From positions 868,001-932,000 of the forward strand of contig NZ_JAUYTT010000008.1 in the NCBI RefSeq assembly GCF_030695035.1: a DNA stretch of 64,000 nt, given 5' to 3'. This document shows positions 36,023-45,184 of this stretch, piece after piece. A program made the translations under genes and the position numbers. This DNA is from Frigidibacter sp. (GTDB taxonomy: Bacteria; Pseudomonadota; Alphaproteobacteria; Rhodobacterales; Rhodobacteraceae). How positions within the stretch are numbered: the stretch's first letter is position 1; each line of letters opens with the position of its first letter. The notes under the pieces were generated by a model. The model worked only from the letters and a program-made list of their open reading frames with translations. It was not told the DNA's origin and made no database searches.

Positions 36023-37528
36023 TCAAGCGCTGTCCGCCCGGGCCTGCAGGGCGGCATCTCCCATCCGGGCGCGATAGACGGCGCTGACCCCGGTTTCGAT
36101 ATAGTCGAAGGCATGTTCGGCGCTGACCGTGATCCCAGCGGCGGCAAGCGTGTCGCGCGGGCAATCGCCGATCTTGGCGCAGAGCACCGTGTCGATCCCC
36201 TCCAGCGCCGCGATCACCCGCTCCAGCCGGTCCTCCTCGCCCGCGCCGCCGACGCAGTAATTGTCGCAGCGGCGATGAAAGGCAAAGCGCACACCCTCGG
36301 CATCGACCTCGAAAATCTGGAACTCGCTGGCATGGCCGAAATGCTGGTTGATCCGCCCGCCGCCCTGCGTTGCCACCGCCACCAGCAGCGTGGGGGCGGT
36401 GGCAACCACCAGCCCGCCGGTCTGCGCCTGCGCCTCGGCCGCCGCCGCGCGGCGATCCTCGCGCTCCTTCCCGACCCAGTCGCGATAGGTCTCGCGGTGC
36501 CCCGGGTCATAGGTCTGGTCGTCCTCCAGCCGGTCCAGGGTGAATTCCTGCCCGCGATCCTCGCCCAGCAGGCCCACCGCATCGGCGCGGCACTGGCGGC
36601 AATGCTTCATCAGGTTGGCCCCGCCCGCACAGGCCTCCTGCACCGCGCGCAGCTCTGCCGCGGTCGGGCCGCGCTGGCCGGTCAGCCCGAACTGCGTGCC
36701 ATGTTCGGGGGCCGAGATCAGCGGCATGATGTTGTGCAAGAAGGCCCCGCGCCGCTTCACCTCGCGGTTCACCTCCATCAGATGCGCGTCGTTGATGCCG
36801 GGGATCAGCACCGAGTTCACCTTGACCAGCACCCCCCGCGCCACCAGCATGTCCAGCGCCAGCATCTGCCGCTCGTGCAGGATGCGGCTGGCTTCGGCGC
36901 CCCAGATGCGCTGGCGCTGGTAGAAGATCCACGGATAGATCTGCGCGCCGATCTCGGGGTCCAGCATGTTGATGGTCAGCGTGACATGGTCGACATTCAT
37001 GCCCACGATTTCGTCGATATGGTCAGGCAGCGACAGGCCGTTGGAGCTGAGGCACAGCTTGATGTCGGGGATCTGCGCGGCGACGCGGCCAAAGGTCTCG
37101 CGGGTCTTGGTCCAGTCATAGGCGGCATCCCCCGGCCCGGCGATGCCCAGAACCGAAAGCTGCGGCACCTTATTGGCCACCGCGATCACCTTGCGCGCCG
37201 CCTCGGCGGGCGTCAGCCGTTCCGACACCACGCCGGGGCGGCTTTCATTGGCGCAGTCATATTTGCGGTTGCAGTAATTGCACTGGATGTTGCAGGCCGG
37301 GGCCACCGCCACATGCATCCGGGCAAAATAGTGATGCGCCTCTTCGGAATAGCACGGGTGGTCCTTGACCTTGGCCCAGGTCGCCGGGTCCATATCCTCA
37401 GGCGCCTGTTTCGATCCGCAGCTCGAGGCGGAACAACCCCCGCCGGCGGCCGTGGCGGCCATATCCTCCCTCAGCCGGTCACGCGAGCCGACCGACAGCG
37501 CATCCAGCGAGATCACATTGGCAGACAT
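36023..37528 (-). CDS. nifB: FeMo-cofactor biosynthesis protein NifB
   Basis: 501 residues from MSANVISLDAL, preceded by TGGAGGGAATGCC. NifB is the radical SAM enzyme that makes the 8Fe-9S-C core (NifB-co). The SAM cluster motif is in APACNIQCNYCNRKYDC (CxxxCxxC), and auxiliary-cluster cysteines lie in GGGCSASSCGSK. The C-terminal 110 residues are a NifX-like cofactor-carrying domain (LLVAVATQGGGRINQHFGHASEFQIFEVD). It is the first gene of the unit nifB-LRV-nifZ-nifT-SIR2 and has its own sigma-54 promoter and activator site. Confidence 0.97.
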   Translation of the reverse strand: MSANVISLDALSVGSRDRLREDMAATAAGGGCSASSCGSKQAPEDMDPATWAKVKDHPCYSEEAHHYFARMHVAVAPACNIQCNYCNRKYDCANESRPGVVSERLTPAEAARKVIAVANKVPQLSVLGIAGPGDAAYDWTKTRETFGRVAAQIPDIKLCLSSNGLSLPDHIDEIVGMNVDHVTLTINMLDPEIGAQIYPWIFYQRQRIWGAEASRILHERQMLALDMLVARGVLVKVNSVLIPGINDAHLMEVNREVKRRGAFLHNIMPLISAPEHGTQFGLTGQRGPTAAELRAVQEACAGGANLMKHCRQCRADAVGLLGEDRGQEFTLDRLEDDQTYDPGHRETYRDWVGKEREDRRAAAAEAQAQTGGLVVATAPTLLVAVATQGGGRINQHFGHASEFQIFEVDAEGVRFAFHRRCDNYCVGGAGEEDRLERVIAALEGIDTVLCAKIGDCPRDTLAAAGITVSAEHAFDYIETGVSAVYRARMGDAALQARADSA

Positions 37529-37574
37529 GGCATTCCCTCCAGTTGTGGTGACGGCCCGGTTCTGAGGGGATGCA

Positions 37575-37589
37575 GCAAGAACCGTGCCA
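37575..37589 (-). promoter_or_regulatory. Sigma-54 promoter of nifB
   Basis: TGGCACGGTTCTTGC on the minus strand, an exact -24/-12 element (TGGCACG-N4-TTGC). It lies 47 bases before the nifB ATG and points towards it. Confidence 0.93.
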
Positions 37590-37628
37590 GCCCTGCGGGC
37601 GCACAAACGGCACAAAGGCGCCTTGCAT

Positions 37629-37644
37629 TGTCGGCAAGCCGACA
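37629..37644. promoter_or_regulatory. NifA activator site (UAS) of nifB
   Basis: TGTCGGCAAGCCGACA, a perfect TGT-N10-ACA dyad and fully palindromic. Its centre is about 72 bases upstream of the predicted transcription start of nifB. Confidence 0.9.
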
Positions 37645-37680
37645 AGACGGGGATGTGGGACTTGGGGGATGTGGGACGGA

Positions 37681-39438
37681 TCAGATCCGGCGGATCGGGA
37701 TCTCGAGCTTTTGCAGCGCATAGGCGATCTGGCGCGGGGTCATCCCCAGCAGCCGCGCCGCCTTGGCCTGTACCCAGCCCGCGCTTTCCATCGCATGGAT
37801 CAGCTCGTCGCGGGTGATATTGGCGGTCTTGCGCCGCAGCATCACGTCTTCGGGCTCTGCCACCTCCACCGGCGGGGCTGGCAAGTCCCGCACGGGCGGG
37901 GGGGTAGGCGCGGGCAGCCGCACCAAAGGCGTGATCAGATGCCCGACCGCCAGCCCGCCAATCGGCGAGGCGCCCTCTTGCAGGCGGAACAGCTCGGAGG
38001 ACAGGCACGACCCCTGCCGGCAGGCCAGCTCATCCGCCAGCACGATCACGCCATCCGACAGCGCCGCCGCGCGGTTGACGCAGTTTTCCAGCTCGCGCAC
38101 GTTGCCGGGGAACTTGCAGCGGCAGATCTCATCGAAGGCATCGGCGGCAAAGCGCACGCTGGTACCATTTTGCGCGTTGAACCGGTCCAGGAACAGCTGT
38201 GCCAGCGGCTTGATATCGCTCTTGCGGCTGCGCAGCGGCGGCAGCACGATCGGCACCACACAGATGCGGAAGTACAGATCGGCGCGGAATTGCCCGCGCG
38301 CCACCGCATCCTCCAGATCGCGGTTGGTGGCGGCGACGATCCGCACATCCACCTTGATCGTGTGCACCCCGCCGACCCGCTCGAACTCGCCCTCCTGCAG
38401 CACCCGCAGCAGCTTGGTCTGGAAGGCCGGGCTGATCTCGCCGATCTCGTCCAGAAACAGCGTGCCGCGATCGGCCAGCTCGAAGCGGCCCTTCTTCAGC
38501 GCATTGGCCCCGGTGAAGGCGCCCTTCTCATGGCCGAACAGCTCCGATTCCAGCAGGTTTTCCGACAAAGCCGCGCAATTGACGCGGATGAACGGCCCCT
38601 TGGCGCGCGGCGATTGCGAATGGACGGCGCGGGCGAAGAGCTCCTTGCCGGTGCCGCTTTCCCCGCGCAGCAGAACCGGCGTCCTGGTGTTCGCCACCCG
38701 CTTGAGCTGGGCGATCACGTCGGTGATGGCCGGGCTGGCGCCGATGATGCCGTCGATGGTGACCGGCGCCGGGGCCACGCCGCGCTGTTCGCTGACCGAC
38801 TGCAGCATCCGCCGCGTATCCTCCAGCGCGCGGTCGCGGTCGCGTGCCACCCGCTGGCGGAACCGCAGCGCCTGTTCCAGCAGCGAGGCGACCATGGTCA
38901 GCACCCGCACATCGGCATCGGAAAACCGCGCCTGCTGGCGGCCATGGCTGCGATAGACCGCCACAACCCCCAGCACGAAATGGCTGCGCTCGGGGTCGCG
39001 CACCGGAACGGCGATCAGCGTCTGGCGGCCGTCGCGCAGGCGCGTCGGAACCGCCTCGGGGCCGAACTCCTCTTCGACGTCGAAGGCAACGAAGGGCACG
39101 CCAGAGCGGAACACGATCCGCGCCGCGGCATCGGGCAGCACCTCGCCGGGCAAGGCCCCCTCCTCGCGCCGGAAGGCCGTCACCGCGATCACATAGGGGT
39201 TCGGCCCGGCGCCCGCCTCGCCCGGTTCGGCCAGCAGCGCCAGTACCCCGTGGCGCAGGTCGAGGAACGAGGACAGGACGTTGAAGATCGACGCCATCTC
39301 GGCAATCGGGTCGGGGGCGGCGGCGAACTGCTTGGCGATCTGGTAGATGGCATCCAGCACCAGCCGATCTGCCATCGGGCCGGCGGCTGCCTGCCTCGGC
39401 TGCCCTTGGATCGCCTCGTGGTGCCTCGGTTCGGTCAT
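37681..39438 (-). CDS. nifA: Nif-specific transcriptional activator NifA
   Basis: 585 residues from MTEPRHHEAIQG. Domains: GAF about 30-190; AAA+ sigma-54 activator about 235-465 with Walker A GESGTGKE, the sigma-54 contact loop GAFTGA, and Walker B TLFLDEIGE; a linker; and a C-terminal FIS-type helix-turn-helix (WVQAKAARLLGMTPRQIAYALQKL). The cysteines in EICRCKFPGNVRELENCVNR and CRQGSC (CX4C) form the linker motif of oxygen-sensitive NifA proteins from alphaproteobacteria. It should activate the seven sigma-54 promoters found here. Confidence 0.97.
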   Translation of the reverse strand: MTEPRHHEAIQGQPRQAAAGPMADRLVLDAIYQIAKQFAAAPDPIAEMASIFNVLSSFLDLRHGVLALLAEPGEAGAGPNPYVIAVTAFRREEGALPGEVLPDAAARIVFRSGVPFVAFDVEEEFGPEAVPTRLRDGRQTLIAVPVRDPERSHFVLGVVAVYRSHGRQQARFSDADVRVLTMVASLLEQALRFRQRVARDRDRALEDTRRMLQSVSEQRGVAPAPVTIDGIIGASPAITDVIAQLKRVANTRTPVLLRGESGTGKELFARAVHSQSPRAKGPFIRVNCAALSENLLESELFGHEKGAFTGANALKKGRFELADRGTLFLDEIGEISPAFQTKLLRVLQEGEFERVGGVHTIKVDVRIVAATNRDLEDAVARGQFRADLYFRICVVPIVLPPLRSRKSDIKPLAQLFLDRFNAQNGTSVRFAADAFDEICRCKFPGNVRELENCVNRAAALSDGVIVLADELACRQGSCLSSELFRLQEGASPIGGLAVGHLITPLVRLPAPTPPPVRDLPAPPVEVAEPEDVMLRRKTANITRDELIHAMESAGWVQAKAARLLGMTPRQIAYALQKLEIPIRRI

Positions 39439-39735
39439 CGCATCACCTGAGTTCAGCGCTGTTGGCGCGCGCAGAGCGTTGGGTCGCGGCAGCCGGGATG
39501 GGCCTGCGGCAGGCCATCCGGCCCGCCCGGCGCAAGGCCCGCACCTCGCCGCCCGCATGGTTTCCTCCCGTATCCATCATGCGGCCGACCGCCGCGATCT
39601 CGTGACGGAAATTGCGGGATCGGGACGGATTGCCGCAACAAACCCGGGCTCTGATCCGCGCGGTGCCCGACTTTGCGGCAGACCGCGCCGCGGCGCTGCA
39701 AAGCGTGGCGCGGATCGGATGCGAGAGAGCCTTGC
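39439..39735 (-). promoter_or_regulatory. Gap between rpoN and nifA
   Basis: 297 bases, expected to hold the nifA control region. No sigma-54 element is present. A TTGCGG-N15-CCGCAA dyad (39612-39638) lies about 180 bases ahead of nifA; its binding protein is unknown. In R. capsulatus, nifA is controlled by NtrC with the housekeeping polymerase, but no clear NtrC site could be fixed here. Confidence 0.4.
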
Positions 39736-41022
39736 TCACCCGCCAACCGCCTGACGCCGCCGCTCATAGGACGAGGCGAGCCCCAGCGTGGCGCGGTATT
39801 TGGCGACCGTCCGCCGGGCGATCTGCAGCCCCGCCTGATCGGCCAGCCCGACAATCGCATCATCGCTGAGCGGGTTCGCCGGGTCTTCGCCGCCCACCAC
39901 GCGGCCGACGAAATCCAGCGCCGTATCGCGCGACACCGGCTCGCCGCCGCATTGCCCGGGCAGAGCGCGCGAGAAGAAGGCCCGCAGCGGCAGCGCCCGC
40001 GTCCCGGTCTGGATCATCCGCCCCGCAACCGCCCGGCTGATGGTCGAGGCGTGCAGGCCAAGCTCGGTCGCGACATCGTCCAGCGTCAGCGGCACTAGAT
40101 GCGCGGGCCCCCTGTCCAGAAAGCCCGATTGGCGTGCCACCAGCACGGCGGCGGCGCGCAGCAGCGTATCGCCGCGCCGCTCCAGCGCCAGCGCCAGCGC
40201 CCGCGCCTCGGCCAGTGCCTTGCGCCGCGCCGCGCGGGCGACGGGATCGGCAGAGCCGTCCGCCAGCCGGCCCTCCTGCACGGTGATCGCCGGCAAAGTG
40301 GCGCGGTTCAGCTCCACCCGCCAACCCTCGGCACCCTGCGAGGCGATCAGATCGGGCGGAAACACCGGCGCGGGGTCATGGTCGAAGGCCAGCCCGGGCT
40401 TGGGGTTCAGCGCGCGGATCTGGCGCAGGATCAGCGGCAGGTCGGCCAGATCGCAATCGCACAGATCGGCCAGCTCGCGCTGCCGGTTCTGGACCAGCAG
40501 CCCCAGATTGGCGATCAGCGTTTCCACCTCCCATGTCAGGATATCCGCCTCGCGCGCCTGCAGCAGCAGGCATTCCGACAGGTCGCGGGCAAAAAGGCCG
40601 GTGGGCTCAAACCCCTGCAGCACCCCCAGCACCGACAGCGCCCGCGGCAGGCTGACCCCGGCAGCGAGCGCGATTGCCTCGACCGGTTGCCCCAGCCAGC
40701 CGGTCGGCTCCAGCGCCTCGGCGAAATGCAGGGCCAGCAGCCGGTCGGCGGCGGTGGAGAAGGCCAGGTCGATCTGCTCCACCACATACGCCATCAGCGA
40801 GGGCCGGTGCGCGGCCACGGCCGCCATCGCGTCGAAATCCGCGCTGGTGCGGGCGGCAAAGGCGGGCGGCGGGCGATAGCTGACAAAGGGGTTGCTGCGC
40901 GCCGCCTCGACCAGATGCTCGGCCAGGTCTTGCGAGGACATGCCAAGGATGCTGAGCGAATGCAGCATCTGCCCGCCCATCTGCAGGGTCTGGCGATGTG
41001 ACAGCGTCTGCATCATCTCCAT
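39736..41022 (-). CDS. rpoN: RNA polymerase sigma-54 factor, nif-linked
   Basis: 428 residues, short for RpoN because the acidic region II is missing, as in R. capsulatus. Region I is reduced (MEMMQTLSHRQTLQMGGQMLHSLSILGMSSQDLAEHL). The core-binding region follows; the DNA-binding end has the helix-turn-helix LTLDDVATELGLHASTISRAVAGRMIQT and the RpoN box ARRTVAKYRATLG. It lies behind nifW in the nifUSVW direction, so it probably belongs to the same nif transcript as well as having its own promoter. Confidence 0.95.
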   Translation of the reverse strand: MEMMQTLSHRQTLQMGGQMLHSLSILGMSSQDLAEHLVEAARSNPFVSYRPPPAFAARTSADFDAMAAVAAHRPSLMAYVVEQIDLAFSTAADRLLALHFAEALEPTGWLGQPVEAIALAAGVSLPRALSVLGVLQGFEPTGLFARDLSECLLLQAREADILTWEVETLIANLGLLVQNRQRELADLCDCDLADLPLILRQIRALNPKPGLAFDHDPAPVFPPDLIASQGAEGWRVELNRATLPAITVQEGRLADGSADPVARAARRKALAEARALALALERRGDTLLRAAAVLVARQSGFLDRGPAHLVPLTLDDVATELGLHASTISRAVAGRMIQTGTRALPLRAFFSRALPGQCGGEPVSRDTALDFVGRVVGGEDPANPLSDDAIVGLADQAGLQIARRTVAKYRATLGLASSYERRRQAVGG

Positions 41023-41189
41023 GACGCGATCCTACTCCCGCTGCGCCGGTCTTGCGGCAGCGCGCCCACAGCCCGCGCCGGCCGATGCGCGCAGTGCGGG
41101 GTTTTTCGGCACCCGGCGGCCAAGGCGCGGAGCGCTTTGGCGGTTTGTGCAGATGTGCGGGCCAGATCGGGGCAACGGCACTCCTCCGG

Positions 41190-41546
41190 TCAGGACTTGA
41201 CGATGGCGAGGCTGTCGAGGCTGACGAAGGCGGCCTTGCGTTCGCTGGCCTTGGTCTCGAACACCTTGAAGACCTTTTCCTGAAGCGGGCTCGAGATTAC
41301 GAAATCCTCATGCGCCCGGCTGAGGGCGGCGCGACAGCGGCTGGCCACCTCTTCGGCGTCCAGCCCAGTGAAATCGGTCTCGCGCAGATAGGCGCCGAAG
41401 CGCTTCATCACATGCAGCCGGGAGACGTTCAGCACCTCGGGCGTGTAATCCAGTCCAAGGCAGTCGAACAGATCCTCGGCAGCCGAGAGGCGCGCCAACG
41501 TGTCGAGGAGGGTCGGGGCGGGGGTCGCTTGCGTCACTGCGGGCAT
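41190..41546 (-). CDS. nifW: Nitrogenase-stabilizing/protective protein NifW
   Basis: 118 residues. The core LDTLARLSAAEDLFDCLGLDYTPEVLNVSRLHVMKRFGAYL followed by SRCRAALSRAHEDFVISSPLQEKVFKVF is the NifW signature. It protects NifDK against oxygen. It lies 15 bases behind nifV. Confidence 0.93.
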   Translation of the reverse strand: MPAVTQATPAPTLLDTLARLSAAEDLFDCLGLDYTPEVLNVSRLHVMKRFGAYLRETDFTGLDAEEVASRCRAALSRAHEDFVISSPLQEKVFKVFETKASERKAAFVSLDSLAIVKS

Positions 41547-41561
41547 CCTTTCGCTTGGGGG

Positions 41562-42713
41562 TCAGTCGGCCAGCGGCTGGCGGCCGAGCCGCGCCACCAT
41601 CCGTCGCAGGTCATCGGCACTGGCCGGGCGCTTGACCCGGATCGCATGGGCGCGCAGCAAGGGCTTGATCCGCAGCGCGATGTCTTCCGAGGCGGGCAAC
41701 CCCGCCTGCGCCAGCGCCGCGCGCAGGCCAGCGACGCCAGAATGCTTGCCGATGGCGATCTGCCGCTCGCGGCCAAAGCGGGTGGGGGCGCAGCGCGGGT
41801 CTTCATAAGTGTCGGCGCGCTTCAGGATCGCATCGACATGGATGCCCGATTCATGGGTGAAAACCAGCGCGCCGGTGATCGGCTTTTGCGGCGAAAGCGC
41901 CCGGCCCGAGGCGCGGGCGACAAGCTCCGACAGCGCGGGCAGCGCGCACAGGTCGATCCCGGTGGCGATGCCGCCCGCCGACAGCGCCGCCGCCACCTCT
42001 TCCAGCGCGGCATTACCCGCCCGCTCCCCCAGCCCGTTCACCGTCACCGACAGATGCGAGGCCCCCGCATGGGCGGCCATGATCGTGTTGGCGGTCGCCA
42101 TGCCAAAGTCGTTATGGGCGTGAAACTCGATCGGCAGCGGGATGCGCGGCGCCAGCGCGCTGACCATCCGGTAGGCCGCCAGCGGGTCGAGGAGGCCGAG
42201 CGTGTCGGCGATCCGCAGCCGGATCGCCCCCGCGCCGGCCGCGACCTCGGCCAGCCGCAGCAAGAACTCCGGGTCGGTGCGGCTGGCATCCTCTGCCCCC
42301 ACCGAGACCTCCAGCCCCCGTTCGGTCGCGCAGAAGACCGCCGCCGCGGTTTCGCGCAGCACCCAGTCACGGTCCACCCGCAGCTTTCCGGCCAGCTGGT
42401 TTTCCGAAGTGGGCACGGCGAAATGCACCCGCCTCACCCCGGTCTTCTGCGCCATGTCCAGATCGGTCAGGCGCAACCGGCACCAGACCACTGGCACCGC
42501 GCGGGTGATCGCTGCGCAAATCTCGCGGATCTCGGCCACCTCGGCCCACCCCATCGCGGCGATGCCCACCTCGATCTCGGCCACGCCCACCGCATCCAGC
42601 GCCCGGGCAATCGCGCATTTCTCGCGCAGCGAGAACGCGACCCCCGCCGTCTGCTCTCCGTCGCGCAACGTGGTGTCGCACAGCGCCAGCGTCCGGTGGC
42701 CCGCCCCGGTCAT
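41562..42713 (-). CDS. nifV: Homocitrate synthase
   Basis: 383 residues. It condenses acetyl-CoA and 2-oxoglutarate to homocitrate, the organic ligand of FeMo-co. DRE-TIM motifs: LCDTTLRDGEQTAGVAFSLREK near the N-terminus, FHAHNDFGMATANTIMAAHAGASHLSVTVNGLGERAGNAALEEV in the middle. Its ATG overlaps the nifS stop (ATGA). Confidence 0.96.
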   Translation of the reverse strand: MTGAGHRTLALCDTTLRDGEQTAGVAFSLREKCAIARALDAVGVAEIEVGIAAMGWAEVAEIREICAAITRAVPVVWCRLRLTDLDMAQKTGVRRVHFAVPTSENQLAGKLRVDRDWVLRETAAAVFCATERGLEVSVGAEDASRTDPEFLLRLAEVAAGAGAIRLRIADTLGLLDPLAAYRMVSALAPRIPLPIEFHAHNDFGMATANTIMAAHAGASHLSVTVNGLGERAGNAALEEVAAALSAGGIATGIDLCALPALSELVARASGRALSPQKPITGALVFTHESGIHVDAILKRADTYEDPRCAPTRFGRERQIAIGKHSGVAGLRAALAQAGLPASEDIALRIKPLLRAHAIRVKRPASADDLRRMVARLGRQPLAD

Positions 42714-43927
42714 CGCCCGCCCCCCGCCGCGACGGCGGGCGCGCCATCGGCCCAGAACGGCGTCATCGCGCGCAGATCGGCAACGATGCCGGGCAGCACC
42801 GCCAGAACCCGGTCGATCTCGGCCCCGGTCGTCGCGGCGGACAGCGAGAACCGGATCGCGCCATGCGCGGCGGTGAAAGGCACCCGCATCGCCCGCACCA
42901 CATGGCTGGGCTCCACCGCGCCCGAGGCGCAGGCCGATCCGGTGGAGACGCAGATCCCCGCCCGGTCCAGCCGCAGCTGGATCGCCTCGCCCTCGACATA
43001 GCCAAAGGCGATGCAGCTGGTATTGGCCAGACGGTCATGGCGATTGCCAAGCACGACGGCATGGCTGACCGCTGCCATGATCCCTGCCTCCAGCCGGTCC
43101 CGCAGCGCGGCGATGCGCGGCAGGGCCTCCGCCAGATCGGCCGCCACCAGATCCGCTGCCGCGCCCATGCCCACGATGCCCGGGGTATTCTCGGTCCCCG
43201 CCCGCCGCCCGCGTTCCTGCTTGCCGCCCTGCAGCAACGGCGCAAAGCCGGTGCCCTTCCGCAGATAGAGCGCGCCGGCGCCCTTGGGGCCGTGGAACTT
43301 GTGCGCCGACAGCGACAGCATGTCGATCTCGGTGTCCTGCACACGGATCGGCAGCTTGCCCGCCGCCTGCACGGCATCGGTGTGAAACAGCGCGCCGACG
43401 CGGTGCGCCAGTTCCGCCAGCCCCTCGACCGGGAAGATCGTGCCGGTCTCGTTATTGGCCCACATCAGCGAGACCAGCGCCACCCGGTCCGACAGTGCCG
43501 CGCGATAGGCGTCGATATCCAGCAGCCCCTGCCCGTCCACCCCGATGCGGTGGACGATCACGCCCTCCTGCCGCTCCAGCGCGTCGCAGGACGCAAGGAT
43601 CGCGGGATGTTCAACGGCCGAGGTGACGATCTCGCGCCGCCCCGGCATCGCGCCAAGGGCAGAGCGCAGGGCGGTGGCATTGGCCTCGGTCCCGCCCGAG
43701 GTGAAGATGACCTCTTGCTCCGATGCCGCCCCGATCAGCGCCTGCACGGAGCGGCGCGCCTGCCGCAGGGCCGCGGCCGGTGCCGCCGCGAGGCTGTGGC
43801 CCGAGGAGGGATTGGCGAAATGCGTGCTGAAATAGGGCAGCATCGCCTGCAGCGCCGCCGGGGCGACCGGGGTCGTGGCATTGTGGTCCAGATAGATCGG
43901 CGCGGGGTGGGGCATCGGCGGCCTCAT
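42710..43927 (-). CDS. nifS: Cysteine desulfurase NifS
   Basis: 405 residues. A PLP enzyme that releases sulfur from cysteine for Fe-S cluster assembly. IYLDHNATTPV at the start, the PLP lysine in LSAHKFHGPKGAGALYL and the active cysteine in ICVSTGSACASGAVEPSHV identify it. The ATG at 43927 overlaps the nifU stop as ATGA; an alternative ATG lies four codons later. Confidence 0.96.
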   Translation of the reverse strand: MRPPMPHPAPIYLDHNATTPVAPAALQAMLPYFSTHFANPSSGHSLAAAPAAALRQARRSVQALIGAASEQEVIFTSGGTEANATALRSALGAMPGRREIVTSAVEHPAILASCDALERQEGVIVHRIGVDGQGLLDIDAYRAALSDRVALVSLMWANNETGTIFPVEGLAELAHRVGALFHTDAVQAAGKLPIRVQDTEIDMLSLSAHKFHGPKGAGALYLRKGTGFAPLLQGGKQERGRRAGTENTPGIVGMGAAADLVAADLAEALPRIAALRDRLEAGIMAAVSHAVVLGNRHDRLANTSCIAFGYVEGEAIQLRLDRAGICVSTGSACASGAVEPSHVVRAMRVPFTAAHGAIRFSLSAATTGAEIDRVLAVLPGIVADLRAMTPFWADGAPAVAAGGGR

Positions 43928-44709
43928 GCCTTGCCGGTGGGGATGATCCGCATGGGCCGTCCCAGCGTGGCGATGATCCTGGCCTGCAGCCCGCTCAGCG
44001 TGTGCCCGGCCATCATGCAGCCGGCGCAGGCGCCGGACAGATGCACGAAGACCTGGCCGGCATCGACCGCCAGCAGTTCGATATCGCCGCCGTCGCGCTG
44101 GAACACCGGGCGCATCTCCTCGATGATCCGGGCGATTGCGGCGCCGGTCTCGCCCGCATCGGCGATGGGCGCGCTTGCCGGGGCAAGGGGCACCGGCGCG
44201 GCAGGAGCCGTCAGCCGGCGCGCGGCCAGCAGCGGATGGGCCGCGGGGGGCCCCGCCTCGCCCCGCGCCAGCCGCGCGGCATAAGCGATGGTGGCAGGGG
44301 GCGGCGCGCGGCGCGGGGCGGGCGGCTCGGCGACCGCCTCGCCCCGGAACGCCGCGATTGCGGCGGTCAGCGCCTGCCGTCCAAGCGCCGGGCCGCGCAT
44401 CCGTTCGGGCGGCAACCCGCCAAGCGCCTCGGCGATATCGCCTTCGCTCAGCCGCTGCGCTGTGGCGAGGGACTGACCGATCACCAGCTCTGTCAGCGCC
44501 GAGAACGATGCAATCGCCGATCCGCCGCCCAGGGCCAGAAACCGCGCCGCCTCGATCCGCTCGCTGGCCGGGTCGATCTGCAGCATCAACCGCAGCGCGT
44601 CACCGCCCTGCAGCGAACCTGCCTCCCCCACCGCATTGGCACCGGCCAGCGCCCCGGCATTGCGCGGGTTGAAGAAGTGATCGCGGACCTTTTCGCCATA
44701 GTCCAGCAT
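43924..44709 (-). CDS. nifU: NifU-like protein with a cysteine-free scaffold domain
   Basis: 261 residues from MLDYGEKVRDHFFNPRNAG. The IscU-like N-terminal domain is clear, but its three cluster ligands are replaced: SLQGGDALRL (Gly35), LGGGSAIASF (Gly62) and RMRGPALG (Gly106), where Azotobacter NifU has Cys35, 62 and 106. The central [2Fe-2S] domain is replaced by an Ala/Pro-rich linker (about 125-185). The C-terminal Nfu domain keeps its cluster motif GACAGCMMAGHTLSG (Cys228, Cys231). It should thus carry clusters only on the Nfu domain. It lies between the IscA-like gene and nifS. Confidence 0.9.
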   Translation of the reverse strand: MLDYGEKVRDHFFNPRNAGALAGANAVGEAGSLQGGDALRLMLQIDPASERIEAARFLALGGGSAIASFSALTELVIGQSLATAQRLSEGDIAEALGGLPPERMRGPALGRQALTAAIAAFRGEAVAEPPAPRRAPPPATIAYAARLARGEAGPPAAHPLLAARRLTAPAAPVPLAPASAPIADAGETGAAIARIIEEMRPVFQRDGGDIELLAVDAGQVFVHLSGACAGCMMAGHTLSGLQARIIATLGRPMRIIPTGKA

Positions 44710-44720
44710 CGCCGCACCCC

Positions 44721-45041
44721 CTAGCAAAAGGACTTGCCGCAACCGCAGGCATTCTTGGCGTTGGGATTGTTGAACACGAAACCCGCGCCTTCGATTCCCG
44801 ACACGAAGTCGATGGTGGCCCCGGCCAGATGTTCCTGGCTTTGCGGGTCGATCAGCACCGTGACCTCGCCGAGCTCCATCACGGCATCGTCGGGCTGCGC
44901 CTCCAACTCCAATGCCATGCCGTATTTCAGGCCGGCGCAGCCGCCAGACTGCACCATCAGCCGCAGGCCCGCGACCGGCTGGCCGGCACCGTCGATCGCC
45001 GCCTTGATCGCGCTGCGGGCGGGTTCGGTGATCTCGATCAT
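44721..45041 (-). CDS. iscA: IscA-type iron-sulfur assembly protein of the nif cluster
   Basis: 106 residues. The A-type carrier signature is complete: Cys in QSGGCAGLKYGMAL and the pair in NACGCGKSF near the C-terminus. It carries Fe-S clusters to targets. It is first in the unit iscA-nifU-nifS-nifV-nifW, directly behind a sigma-54 promoter. As the adjacent NifU has lost its scaffold cysteines, this protein may do more of the cluster transfer here. Confidence 0.93.
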   Translation of the reverse strand: MIEITEPARSAIKAAIDGAGQPVAGLRLMVQSGGCAGLKYGMALELEAQPDDAVMELGEVTVLIDPQSQEHLAGATIDFVSGIEGAGFVFNNPNAKNACGCGKSFC

Positions 45042-45078
45042 GATACTCTCCTGTGCGCTTGGGGTTTGAAGAGGATCA

Positions 45079-45093
45079 GCAAGAAGCGTGCCA
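45079..45093 (-). promoter_or_regulatory. Sigma-54 promoter of the iscA-nifUSVW unit
   Basis: TGGCACGCTTCTTGC on the minus strand, exact -24/-12 spacing, 38 bases before the iscA ATG. Upstream, three GACA half-sites (about 45117-45146) stand in for a full TGT-N10-ACA element, which I could not find. Confidence 0.92.
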
Positions 45094-45184
45094 GGTGCCG
45101 GAGGCCTTCACAGCAAGCGACAGGCCGACAATGGGGGATTCCCGACACGGCGCCTGCGCGCCTGATCCGACAAAAGCGGAGCGG

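Noticed and set aside
37629-37644. TGTCGGCAAGCCGACA considered as a hairpin terminator of nifA.
   Set aside because: It is a perfect TGT-N10-ACA dyad at the right distance from the nifB promoter; the stem is short and without T-run. A double role cannot be fully excluded.
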